From the NCBI RefSeq assembly GCF_019175385.1, contig NC_083340.1:10056336-10120335 (forward strand): a DNA stretch of 64,000 nucleotides. The letters are read 5' to 3'. The notes below the pieces were generated by a model. That model saw only the letters and a list, made by a program, of their open reading frames with translations, was not told where the DNA came from and did not search any database. The translations under genes and the position numbers were made by a program. The stretch comes from Lycium barbarum. Its lineage: Eukaryota; Streptophyta; Magnoliopsida; Solanales; Solanaceae. This document shows positions 46,824 to 57,790 of this stretch, in pieces (within the stretch, counting starts at the first letter, position 1; each line of letters begins with the position of its first letter).

Positions 46824-48282
46824 GAGAAAGTTTCCATATTTTGCAACTTAGCCATTCGGCATTCTGTAGCCTACATCTTCCAGAAAATTATTCTTGATAC
46901 TTTAAAGTTTACCTTTTATCATAAAATTCAGAAATTCTAGTGATGATTGTGATAAAACAAGTTTTTTTCGTCAATTTGAATCATGGCACTTCGTCAGGAT
47001 TTTGCTACTAAAACCTGGCTCCTGGCTGTGAATTTATGTTTGCAAAAAAAGATTAACGAGGTCAAAATTTAAATAGTGACACCGAAACTTTCTATTTGTG
47101 CAGATCTCCACATATGTTATGATATGTTAACGAGCATAAATTTCAAAAAAAAAATTATAATCACACAAATATTATGATATGTTTTATATCAGAAATTTCA
47201 AAATTTTTTATTTTATTTTTTTGTGAAATTGTGTGGCATTTCAAACTACGACAAATAAATTAAAATGAACGAAGTAATTTTTTTTAGAATACAAGCTCAA
47301 AGTCAGCACTCTTTCACGGTTAACCGTGTGGGAAAATTTGCAGGCTAAGTACTTACATGCACTAGGTGTTTACACAAATCTAACTATTAGACAACACGTG
47401 TCTTCACAAACGTGATTGTTTTTAAACTATATATAGTTAATTAATAATTTATCATCACCTTAATTTATCACTTAATCATGATAAATTAATATTGACGCAA
47501 ATATTCGATGCGGATAAGTTTTTTCACTATTCACCCTCATCTTTTTCACTTTAGCCGCTAATTTCTTTAGGTTTTTTTCTTTAGTTAAATCTTAAAATTT
47601 AAACATATTCTATAACACTGAGTGTATTGATAGTTTCCGAAAATCACATTCAAAGCTGGTTCTTTCAGAATTAAACAAAAAAAGTGAAGTTGTTTCTCGG
47701 TCCAAACACACAGAAAATATGCAAGTTTTGGGCCTTAACCTTGGCTGGAGATATTAAAAATCTGGTATGAGACAAAGTAAGACGAATCTATTTAGAAATA
47801 ATTAAATAAATAAAAATATGCACATTTTAACAGCTTAAATTTTTATGAGATGATCACACACTACAACGCGATATAATTAGTTTAAACTTTTCAATGAGAT
47901 ATTGTTTACACACTTCAACTGAAATGACACAAACTGATCTCATGAAGGACGATTACAATTTCAGCCTTTACTAAACTGCTGAATTTATCGTCGTTCAGTT
48001 GAAATTTAAATAAAATAACAAATCTCCTCTAATCACATGAGACATGAAGTCATAACCCATTTTTTAACAACGGAGGAATTTGAATACCCTCAAATCCAAG
48101 AAAGTCTTCACTGCTTTTAGGTTTGTCAATCGAATGAATAGTTACATTTAATGCTTTTCCTTAAGCACTAATGGCTATTGGATGGAAAAATATACACTCT
48201 TTTAAACAAGGTTACTTTTGTTCGAAATGATGATGTTTGGTATTGAATTGGTTAAAAGAGTCATGTTCTCGTGTGTTATTCA
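46824..48282. other. Intergenic, nothing recognised
   Basis: AT-rich sequence without a supported gene, RNA or element boundary. Confidence 0.45.
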
Positions 48283-51146
48283 GCTAGACTTTTGGTACTT
48301 TTGGTACATTCTCGTTGCACGTGTAGGCGAATCATGTATTATACGTTATTGTAAAATAACATCAATATCATTTTAAAAACCTTGAATAAATAATTATACA
48401 TGAAAGATCAAAATACACGTTGTTATGAATGATCAACATGTATTGTCGTATTGATGACTTATTTGTCGAGTCGCAGTAATTGAATATTATCTGAACCTAC
48501 AAAGAACACTCAAAGTCTAATTAGATATATTTATTCGTTCCAATCAAACACCATAATTTAAAAGTTCGTTCCAACAAACATCAAACTTTGCAAACGAACA
48601 ATTAACTTACGTCAAACAAAATATTGCATAAACACGGCGTAATGGCTAAACGTGCAAAACTTAAGTTCGTTGCGTAAATCTTCATTAAAGTAAATGTGCG
48701 AAACGAAATCGATTATGTTATCTATTAAATATTTTATTGGAAAATTTTGCAAAACGATAATTAAGCGAATACTTAAGTTTGAAAATTGTATTATTAACTA
48801 ACTCAAATAAAGTATTTTGAGATTGTTATTCATAGTGTTTTTTTTTTCTGAACTTTACAACAATAATAATAGATGTTTTAGTCCAACATAAGTTTGAGAG
48901 TTTTTTTCATTTGACATTTAAAGTAACAACTCATTCTCCAAGTTGTATCATTTAAACTCAATTTTAAAAGTTATTTGATATGTAAGGAACTTGAATATGT
49001 CACTTCAAGCAAACGAGTTCTTTTTTTTTTTGTTTTGTTTTTTTTTTGTTTGTTGTTGTTGTTGTTGTTGTTGTTTTTCCATCCAAATGGCAGGTATTCA
49101 TATTGGGGGAAGGGGGCTAACAACACGAACTCATGTCGTGTAAGGCTCATTAAAAGAGAAAAGAACTCGCTACCAGTTAGATTTTTTTTTTCATTCTCAA
49201 AGTTAGAATTCCTGCCTTCTAGTTAGGATGGAGGGGTTATATCCATCCCAGCACACCCTTGATCGTAAGCAAAATTGATTTTATTATATCTTGACATGAC
49301 TTCTTTCATTTCTCATGTTGAAAGTATTTCCCAAAAACATTTACCAAGATACATGCTACCATCCTTAAATGTATACCATTGTAATGTTTTTTTTTTCTTT
49401 TCCAGATTTAATTTTGATATTTTAATTTTGTTTCTTTCACATTTATGCTAGTTTGCTTAGTTTCCACAATAAACTGATTATACTTTTCATACATAGTGCT
49501 GATAATGTATTGAACTTTCTTTTGTATGCACATATCATAAAGATTAAGTAAAAGACTGTTATAATTAAATTAAGTCGCGAATATTAATTATTAATTGTGG
49601 TTAATTAACCAAAAATCTATATTTCCTTATCAAATACTCCATATTAAAAATAATAAATTCTATAGTTAATAAGTTTTATCTCTCAATATTCCTAAATTTT
49701 CTTCTTCTTTTTCTTGTATATTTATGTAGTAATTTTTTTATTCTCTCAACTTCCATGAATATTATTAATCAGAATAAATAGTGTACACGATCCACTATCA
49801 TATTATCTACATATCGACAAACTTACACAAAATAATCACATATCGTATGTATGTAACAATAACATATAAGTAAATAATTATAATTAAATCACAGTCTCGA
49901 AAATTGAATACTGCGGTTAATTAATTCCAATATGATATTAATTAATTAATTGAAAGCCTATTGCATGTCTAAATATCTAATATTTTATATTAATAGTAAT
50001 CACTTCTATAGTTAATTTTTTATATTACTCTGGCTATTCATTTTATTCTTCACTACTTGTATGTGTGTGCAATAATATTTAGGAATTATTTTAGAGACTT
50101 CCCTTTAATTCGTGTCTATAATACTGACCTCCCTTGTGATTTGAAATATAATACTCTCTTATTTTAATTTTTTGTAACAATACTTGATTTAAATGATGAA
50201 ATTAAGTAATATTCCTATATTATCTTTTTGGTGCACTTCGTAATACTATATTTTCAACACGGATACTCCTTCAAATATTCTCTACCTTACTTAGGTCATG
50301 TAAAAATATCAAAATAACAAATAATATGACAAAATGGAAATAAATCCTCTACTTTATGCTTGGCTTTTAATCATTTTAAATCAATATAGTAGGAATAACA
50401 ATGGTTTTAATAACCTTGAAAATATTTTTACATGAAATTGTATTACACACTAACCTCAGTTAATCAATGGATAAATATTTGACCTTCAACATGGATCATG
50501 GATATAGTGCCAAAGTGTGCAACTATTGTAATATCCCTTCTGCATCGTTTGTCTAAATATCGCTTGCCAAATTGTTGCCGAAAGATCAATACAACATATA
50601 TATCCTCATTTTAAGTCTAACTTATTTTTGGAACTTCGCAATTTTTCATACTGATTTGCAAGTAGAGATTGGATTTCTTCTTTCTGCAACATAACCATGA
50701 AAAGTTCTCTCAAGAGAATCCTGTTTTTGGCTTCCTCGGGTTTTGATTCTTTATTAAATTGTTTTGTTTGCATATGCTCTGTAGAAAACATTTTTGCTTA
50801 TTTGGTGAAATTAAACATGTAATTACTGGTAAGATCTGATTGGTGGTTATCACTTTGGGTTGTTTATTTTGGTTTGGGATATTCGAAAGTTTTGGTCTGA
50901 TGAAATTTGGAGTTATTTTGTGTTTTTGAAAATATTTGTTTCAACTCTAAAAGTTGCCAACGGATGAGAATTATTTTGAAAGAAAATGCATGTTAACTCT
51001 ATAGATTGATTAGTTACACAATTGAAAGGGCACAACCTTTTAAGAGAGGACACTACATTTTTTTTTTTTTTTAAGTATTATTGTTAAGGGCATTTTAGTA
51101 CTTTAACTTTTAAGTTTAGGAGTTCATGCTTTTAATATAATATAGA
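48283..51146 (-). mobile_element. Candidate minus-strand Helitron-like element
   Basis: The right end on the minus strand reads TCTATATTATATTAAAAGCA, then TGAACTCCTAAACTTAAAAG, a start I associate with nightshade non-autonomous Helitrons. The left end has CTAG (48284-48287), but the hairpin before it (ACACGTGC, loop, GAGAATGT) is degraded on one arm and the base after CTAG is C, not T. The 5' end call is fair; the 3' end call is weak. No coding sequence; T-rich and GTT repeats at 49021-49077. Confidence 0.4.
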
Positions 51147-54022
51147 TAGATAGATATATCGGAGCCGAGTTTATTAAAAAAATATTAATATTATTAAATC
51201 AATGTGAATTGTCTTCGTATGATGACTTGTAAACCCTTTGATTCTTTTAGCTATTATCAGTAAATAGTAATGCTCATCAACTCTTGTTCACAAGTATTAG
51301 GATTCGTTTGAAATTCTATATTTTTTTTTTTATATATATATATATATATAGTTCAATGGGATAGGTGATATTTTATCCAGATCTTCTTCCGTCACGTTGG
51401 GCCTAATTATTTCTTTTTCTTCTTAGTCTTCTTCTTCTTTTAGCCCCAATTCCTTTTTTTTTTCCTTTTTTTCTATGAATACACAAAAAATTGAGTTAAC
51501 TTGATTCTAAACTACCATAACAACCATTTAAACCAGAAATGAAAGAACGAACAAGCCAATTTTCAATAAATCTAGACAAATTAATATATTTGAAAAGAAG
51601 TAAATAAACACTCTACATATTCCATTACAAAATGAAGATTGAAATTCAACAACCAATCAGGCTAACATCTAAAAAATTTCATTGTGCTTGTTTCGTCATT
51701 CAAACTCTTAAGCAAGTACAGAAAATGGGAAGCAAGTACAGAATATTTTTAAGACTTGAAAAGTTAAGTTCACCATTGCAATGACTGAAGAAATGTTTTT
51801 AATAAGTTCACCATCTCTAATATTAAAAAATAATTCAACCCCAAGTTAATAGAATGAGTTATGCTTACAATAATAGAAAGAAACAGAGAAAAGTAAACCT
51901 GAAAAAATTTAGACACAGTTAAACGCTAATCATCTTTAAATTATAGTAATTATTTTGAAGAAAGTATCTCATTTAAATAATAAATCATAAAAATAGTTTT
52001 AGAGACACCTGACTTGTAAAGCCTTATATACGAATCGAGGGATGACATAAAAAGAAAGCACCATATGTACATGATCCTTTGATTTGAGGACCCTTGAGAT
52101 TAGTTAGATAAGAGTGCTTCCCATGAAATAAATAATTGTTCAAATATAATTGAAAGCAAAAGATTTTCCATAACTGTATTTACATTTTCCATCTTTGCTA
52201 TGTAAATATGTCAACCAAGCCCTCCTAATAAGAATTAAATTTGGACTACATCAAGCGTGAGGCTATATAATGATCCTTGCCTAACTAAAGTATTTGATTT
52301 GAATGTGTTGGACCTAAATTGATTTGAGAACTTTGGGATAAGTTTATTTTGTTAAGTGGGTTGGGTTTAATGGTGGGTCAAATTTAATTGTGATCAAAAT
52401 TAAATTGGGAGAAAATAATATGCACGTAGGCGCCATGCAGAATAATAAAAGTTGGGACAAGAAGAATTAATGGTTCAAGGGTAAATATGTGTTCACAGTT
52501 GGATGGTAAGGGCACCTTTTTCCGAAAATACTATTAACCCCAACCACCCTTCCCCCGTTTCTATATTCTTTCACATAAATTCCCACTCACTTATCTCAAT
52601 TAACCCACCTAATCAATCACTCCAGAAATTATTTTCAAACTCCTTAATTATACACCAACAAACTGTTGGCTGCAACACTCTCATTTAAGATTAAACAAAT
52701 CTCTAAGTTAACAGAATGAATTACACTTGCACCGTTAGTAACGTACTTTCACCGTATCAAATTGTTTGTCGTGTTTCTTTTTTATATATCCCTTGAAAAA
52801 AATATTAATTAGGAGAAGCTTTTTAAAGTACTATTTTACTCTTATTTATGTCTTAAGATATACTCTCGCTGTCCCATATTATTTGTCTACTTTCCGCTTT
52901 AAATGCCCTTAAGAAATCATAAATAAGAAGGGTATTTTTACTAATGTACCCTTTAATTCTTTTTAATACACTCTATTTATGTTCCTTATCCATCAATACA
53001 AAGTATGCCTCAAACTAATAAACTCAAGTTAATGAAGTATCCAGATCATTCATGCAAAAGTAAGTTCACATTGATGGAGTAGCGTAGAGCATATGAATAG
53101 ACGCCATCGTACTTGAAGCTTTCATTGCACTTATAATCTTTTCCTCCAAAATCTTTCCAAACTGATAAATTAGGCAATTAATGCACTCTGTTGACAAAAC
53201 GTGTACATGAAAAAGATGAATAATGTAGGTTTTTTTTTTTTTTGGGTACTTTACGATGTTTAATACTGTTTAGACTTTCAAAAAGTAGTTGTTTTAAGGG
53301 CAAAATGAGAAAATTTTAATTAATTCTATCTTGGTTTTGTAAATTGACAAGTAATTTCAGACATATATTTTTAGTGATGTGGACAAGTAATATGAGATAG
53401 ATAGAGTAATTTTCTTTCATTGAATGTTTACTGTATTTATGTGTCATTTCCATCAATGACACCATAATTGAGGTGTTTGTAGTCTTCAAAAACAATTACT
53501 ACTAAGGATAAAATGAAAAAAAAGTAATTAATTTTATCTTAAACTTCTAAAATAACAAGTAATTTGAGAAAACTATTTTAAAGATTAGGACAACTAATTC
53601 GAGACGAAAAGAGTATAAGATAAACAATTACAAAAAGCAAGCAAGTAATTTAAATGCTATAATCATGTCCTGACAAACTCAGTTATAAGGGAATTTGGAA
53701 ATACATATGTAAAGGTATAAGCCTCTTGCTTACTTGGATAATCATGTCGATGATGCACTGTTCTGATGAGAACTTTAAGCATACAACATTGCATTATTTT
53801 TCCAAGTGGTAGTTAGGGTGTTTGTCTCCGGACGTTTTGTATAAGGCTCTCTTGCGTGAAAAGCAAAACGATGCAACTCTTCGGCAGAGCAAAGCAAGGC
53901 TCTCTTGCGTGAGCGTAGGGATATTTAATTCTATATTATAAATTAAATAGAATAGTTAGGTAATAGGAAGGGCATTTTAGTAATTTAATTTTTAAGTTTT
54001 AGAGTTCATGCTTTTAATATAA
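51147..54022. other. Intergenic with short dispersed repeats
   Basis: No gene recognised. TACTCTCGCTGTCCCATATT (52860s) and, inverted, GACAAGTAAT.TGAGA strings (53340s-53400, 53560s-53600) mark three short copies of a common 'TACTCCCTCCGTCCCATATT' type plant repeat. A direct repeat, AAGGCTCTCTTGCGTG, occurs near 53844 and 53896. The block 53960-54022 (minus strand TTATATTAAAAGCATGAACT) is a Helitron-like 5' end that directly touches the next element. Confidence 0.45.
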
Positions 54023-54711
54023 CTAGTTTTTTCTGCACGTGCTTTGCACGTGTATATTAAATCATGTGGTATACAACTTTGTAATACCAATGTTTTCAAA
54101 AAAAAAAAAAAGAGTAACAAATAATACTGAAATATAATAATATAAGTTTTTGTGAATGATCAGTACAGTTTTTGAATTATTGCAACTTCTCGCAAAGTTG
54201 CTAATGAAGTGAAGATATTTCTACTACCATTCTTCTCTTGAATAAATATTCGGAAAAAACTATTCGTATAACAAATAATTCTTTTCTCGAATAATAAATT
54301 ACAGCAATTAATTCAAGCACACGATTGATTCTAGTACTTCTTCAATAAAATCGATCATGATGAATGTATAGTCCACCATATACAATGATATAAAAACAAG
54401 AAATTAAAGTTTGGACTAAATTATCATTGAGTTGCGATAAAAAAAAAAATACTCCATAAAGGAGTTCCTTTAATATGAATAAAATTTACAAACATAGCCA
54501 TTGCACACCTTTATCCACGGAAATACTTAAATCAATACCAAACACAAATTAGGGCAATAACCAGTGTTCAGTCTATATTCCTCTTTAACCACAGTAAGTG
54601 TTAGGCGCATAGTGTAGGACCATCTAAGCTCGGTATTTTTTAGTGATATTTGGTTCGTTTAGCCGAGCCATTACACACCTTTGTGGAGTATTTTGTACTT
54701 AAATCAATATA
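54023..54711 (-). mobile_element. Helitron-like 3' terminus
   Basis: On the minus strand, CACGTGC, an AAA loop and GCACGTG (54052-54036) form a perfect 7-bp hairpin, followed after 9 nt by CTAG and then T (54026-54022). The body runs rightward and is cut by the SINE and CACTA element; its 5' end is not identified. The element abuts head-to-tail a Helitron-like 5' end on its left. Confidence 0.55.
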
Positions 54712-54894
54712 CCAGCGAGAGTAGCCGAGTTGGTTGAGTAGGTGATCTCCTAATGAGAAATCTCAGGTTCGAAATCCCCTGCATGCTTTCTCGATCGAGC
54801 TCGTCAACGGGCCTTGCTTAGTGTGGTTTACCTCTCTTGTGTGGTTTATAGAGTCAATACACTGGAGCGCAATTGCGGATTCCCTTGTAAAAAA
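54712..54894 (+). mobile_element. tRNA-derived SINE
   Basis: An RNA polymerase III promoter is present: A box GTAGCCGAGTTGGTTGAG (54721-54738) and B box GGTTCGAAATCC (54766-54777). The tRNA-unrelated body follows: CTTTCTCGATCGAGCTCGTC, TTGCTTAGTGTGGTTTACCT, GCGGATTCCCTTGT and an A tail. This body resembles nightshade (SolS/TS-like) SINEs as I remember them. The tRNA part lacks a proper acceptor stem, so it is not a tRNA gene. No clear target duplication was found. Confidence 0.78.
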
Positions 54895-54914
54895 CAGTAC
54901 TAAAAAAACCGGGA

Positions 54915-55256
54915 TTTTCGACCACACAAGGTCGAAAATGCCTTTATTTCGACCACACGCGTAGGTCGCTAGCAGGTAGGTCGAAATTTTTTTTCGACCA
55001 CGTGTAGTCGCAATCACATTCTACCGAAATTAAGGGAAAAAATTGATTTCGACCACATGTGGTCGAAAACATTATTTACATTTAAATATAAAAAAAAATC
55101 ACAATTTCGACCACATGTGGTCGAAATTGTAAATTGGGCCCAGATTTTCGACTACATGTGGTCGAAATCTAGCAACCATAGTGCTAAATTTCGACCACAT
55201 GTGGTCGAAATTGTATTTTTCTGGGTACAATTTCGACCACATGTGGTCGAAATTGT
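54915..55256. repeat. CACTA subterminal repeats: eight palindromic TTTCGACCACATGTGGTCGA-type sites
   Basis: Copies lie at about 54915-54938, 54947-54968, 54990-55011, 55047-55068, 55101-55130, 55142-55170, 55187-55212 and 55227-55256. The fifth and eighth are perfect 30-bp palindromes centred on CACATGTG. The five inner copies have centres 40-58 bp apart; the three outer ones are imperfect. In En/Spm the analogous subterminal sites bind the element's TNPA protein. Confidence 0.88.
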
Positions 55257-55597
55257 GAAATATCTGGGCTGATTTTCGACCTATTTTTTCCAGCATTGGC
55301 CTGTTTTTGGCATCCCACCTGCCAATTTTCAAATAACCAAATTCATCAACCAAAACAGTCATCCAATTCATCAACAATGCAACACAACAACCATAAACAA
55401 TGTTCAAACACTTGAACACTTAAACATTGTCCTTTCAAACACTTAAACATCATAAACTACGTTCAAACACTTAAACATCTTAAAATTAAAAGTACTTCTA
55501 GTTCAAATTAAAACTACATTCAAACCCTTAAACATAATATACATATCCATTTAACATAGCAGAATTAGAATCCAAAAGCACATTAATCAAAAAGGTC
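55257..55597. other. CACTA non-coding spacer
   Basis: Rich in ACACTTAAACAT and TTCAAACACTTAAACAT strings (55395-55530), a short direct-repeat cluster. No gene. Confidence 0.6.
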
Positions 55598-56277
55598 AAT
55601 GTTCGGTGTTAGAGACATTATTCGTATCCTCCCCACTAGACTCATCGACAAGAGCATGATTTATGTCAGCTTGTGACAAACGTCGTCTACCTTGGGAAGG
55701 TCGAGGTTGGATAGGAGGCTGTAGGTGCATCCCCAGGACACGGGGGAATCGGAAACGGCCGCGAATTAAGTAAGCTATTAATCTGGGCTTGCATACCCAA
55801 CATCCTGGCCTCCGAGGAATTAAGTGTTCTTATTAGCAGGTCAACTTGATGCTTCATAGCTTCATACTCCTTAAGATCAACTGTCCCATCATCAGTAACA
55901 CCTATGGCTTCAAGGGCCGACGGGTATCGACGAAGGCTCGATTAGGCATCCCATAAAATGTCCCATGCCTTGTTGGGGGAGCAACCTTCTCAATCCATTG
56001 TTGCTGTTTTAACTCGTCGGTCATCTGCGTGCTACTTGGCTGAGTGGCTCGAAACTCCCCAAAGTGTTATTGAAATTCGTTCTGAAATTGAAGGATACAA
56101 TGTTAATAGTCTAATTTAGTACAAAAAATATATTATTATTGTTAACTAACTACTTACCCAAGTTTGCTCAGCCCTTGGCTCAACCCATCGGTCTGTACCA
56201 TCGGCGTTCTTCTCCTTCCTCGTGTGAGTAATCTTGAAGATCTCATCTTGAGGTACCGCCTGACCCCTCTGAAGCTC
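55598..56277 (-). pseudogene. Transposase_24-like (TNPA/Ptta-type) gene of the CACTA element, decayed
   Basis: On the minus strand an exon of exactly 40 codons (56277-56158) has an AG acceptor before it and GTAAGT after it. It encodes PQDEIFKITHTRKEKN and WVEPRAEQTW, the signature of plant Transposase_24 proteins. The next exon starts at 56081 after a CAG acceptor (NEFQ, then a stop codon, then FGEFRATQPSS, WIEKVAPPTRHGTFYGMP). After a frameshift near 55935 it continues ALEAIGVTDDGTVDLKEYEA and a likely coiled coil (MKHQVDLLIRTLNSSEARML). A further frame ends in NHALVDESSGEDTNNVS. In intact CACTA elements this protein binds subterminal repeats and regulates excision. The N-terminal exons are not recognised. 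The stop and frameshift indicate it is dead. Confidence 0.75.
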
Positions 56278-56663
56278 CTACAAACAAATAAAAATTAACA
56301 ATTAAAAAACTCCGCAAAAACTTTCCAAAAAACAGTCCCAACAAAAAGTTCGCAAAAAAACATTCCAAAAAAACTGTAAAAAAAAAACAGTCCAAAAAAA
56401 AAAAAGATTAAGTATTGCAATTAAATTATGAAACAAAGATTAAATGTTAATGGTAAATACTAACGCACAAAACACCAAAATGACATTGGCATTGAACTAC
56501 TGAAGTTGTTAGTAAATCTGCAAAACATAAAATACCAACCAAATACCCAAACAATATAAGACACTTATAAATCTTACATTCAATTAAGATTCAAATACTT
56601 ATAAGTCTTACAATCAATTAAATAAAACTACAGATATTAAATAGTTCTAAAATGAAATACAAG

Positions 56664-57790
56664 CTAATTTTCATCATTTTCTTCCTCGTTTGACCATTCT
56701 TCCTCATCGCTTGTTTTAATTTCATCATTTTCTTCTACTTCATCAATAACTTGTACTACATCCACTTCTTCTAATATATGTTCTGGATGCTCCAGTTCAG
56801 TTTCTAATTCTGAGTCGACTACTTGGTTAACATGTGATATGTCATCGATCTGAAAGGCAGCGGGAAAATCATTCTCAACTTCCACACGACCAACCGGCTT
56901 GGTTTTAATAACCACCCACCAATCAGACTTATCTGGTCTTAATGGATAAGGGGCATAGTACACCTGCTTAACATTGTGTGCAATGATGAAAGGATCGTAA
57001 CATGCATACCTCCGCTTGTGCTTTACTTCAATTATATTGCACTCCTCCAGTACCCTCGTACCTTTTTTTGGGGTTGGATCAAACCAGTTACATAGGAAAA
57101 GAACAATCTTTTTAAGAGGCCAACCAGAATAATCTAACTCTAAGATCTCTTCAATTACACCAAAATAATCAACACCATCAGCACCTTTAACCCACACACC
57201 ACTGTTATTAGTTTTCATATGGTTAGCACACTCTCAGGTATTAAATTTGAAACCATTAACAACATATTTGTCCATACAATGGACGCTAGTGGGTCCTCAA
57301 GATAAGTCCCTCAAAAATTGTTCATGAAAACCACACGGATTCTTGTAAACCTATTAAAAGTTAAGTATTAGAAAGTTAGAAATATTAGAACTTAAAACTT
57401 AGTAATGTTGCTTCATTGGGTTAGAAAATTATATATAAAACTTACATAATTGTTAAACCAAGTCCCAAATTGGTCGGACACTATTTCTTGGCCATGTATC
57501 TCCACAAAGAGACTGTTTAACAAAATGGAATTTAGGTTAGCCCCTATTCTCAATTTAAATGATGAATTTTTGCAATTTTTGATAAACTTACTCATAATAA
57601 GGTTGAACTTCTGGGCAATTTAACAAGATATCTGTCGAAGTTGATTTATACTCCATTTGATTCAATGGTCTCTCACGTTTTTTGGACCCATCACTTGGTC
57701 GATTGAAGATCGATATCGGCTTCAACAAAGAGTTATTCACACCTCCATCAGAGTGTCGATTAGGCCTGTTTCTCAAACAAGGCACATCGT
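56664..57790 (-). pseudogene. CACTA TNP2-type transposase, C-terminal part with DUF4216, truncated
   Basis: The clearest part (57218-56664) holds DUF4216: NSGVWVKGADG.DYFGVIEE, LDYSGWPLKKIVLFLCNWFD, VKHKRRYACYDPFI and VYYAPYP, then an acidic tail (EEEWSNEEENDEN). Upstream, in frame but with two stop codons, come YKNPCGFHEQFL and CMDKYVVNGFKFNT. Further upstream, HGQEIVSDQFGTWFNNYV (~57500-57440) and NRPNRHSDGG...ILLNCPEVQPYYE (57775-57590) are earlier exons of the same protein. The catalytic N-terminal region would lie right of 57790 but is replaced by an inserted LTR. In a working element this protein cuts the CACTA ends. Confidence 0.85.

Larger units (their letters stand above)
54895..57790 (-). 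mobile_element. Left part of a CACTA (En/Spm) DNA transposon, cut by an LTR element
   Basis: The left end CAGTACTAAAAAAACCGGGA looks like a CACTA terminus with one changed base (CACTA to CAGTA). Palindromic subterminal repeats follow (54915-55256), then two minus-strand gene remnants: a Transposase_24-like gene and the C-terminal part of a TNP2-type transposase. The other end is not in the window because an Ogre-like element entered at 57791. Confidence 0.8.

Noticed and set aside
54721..54790. tRNA gene
   Set aside because: A and B boxes are present, but acceptor and anticodon stems are not convincing, and a SINE-type body with an A tail follows.
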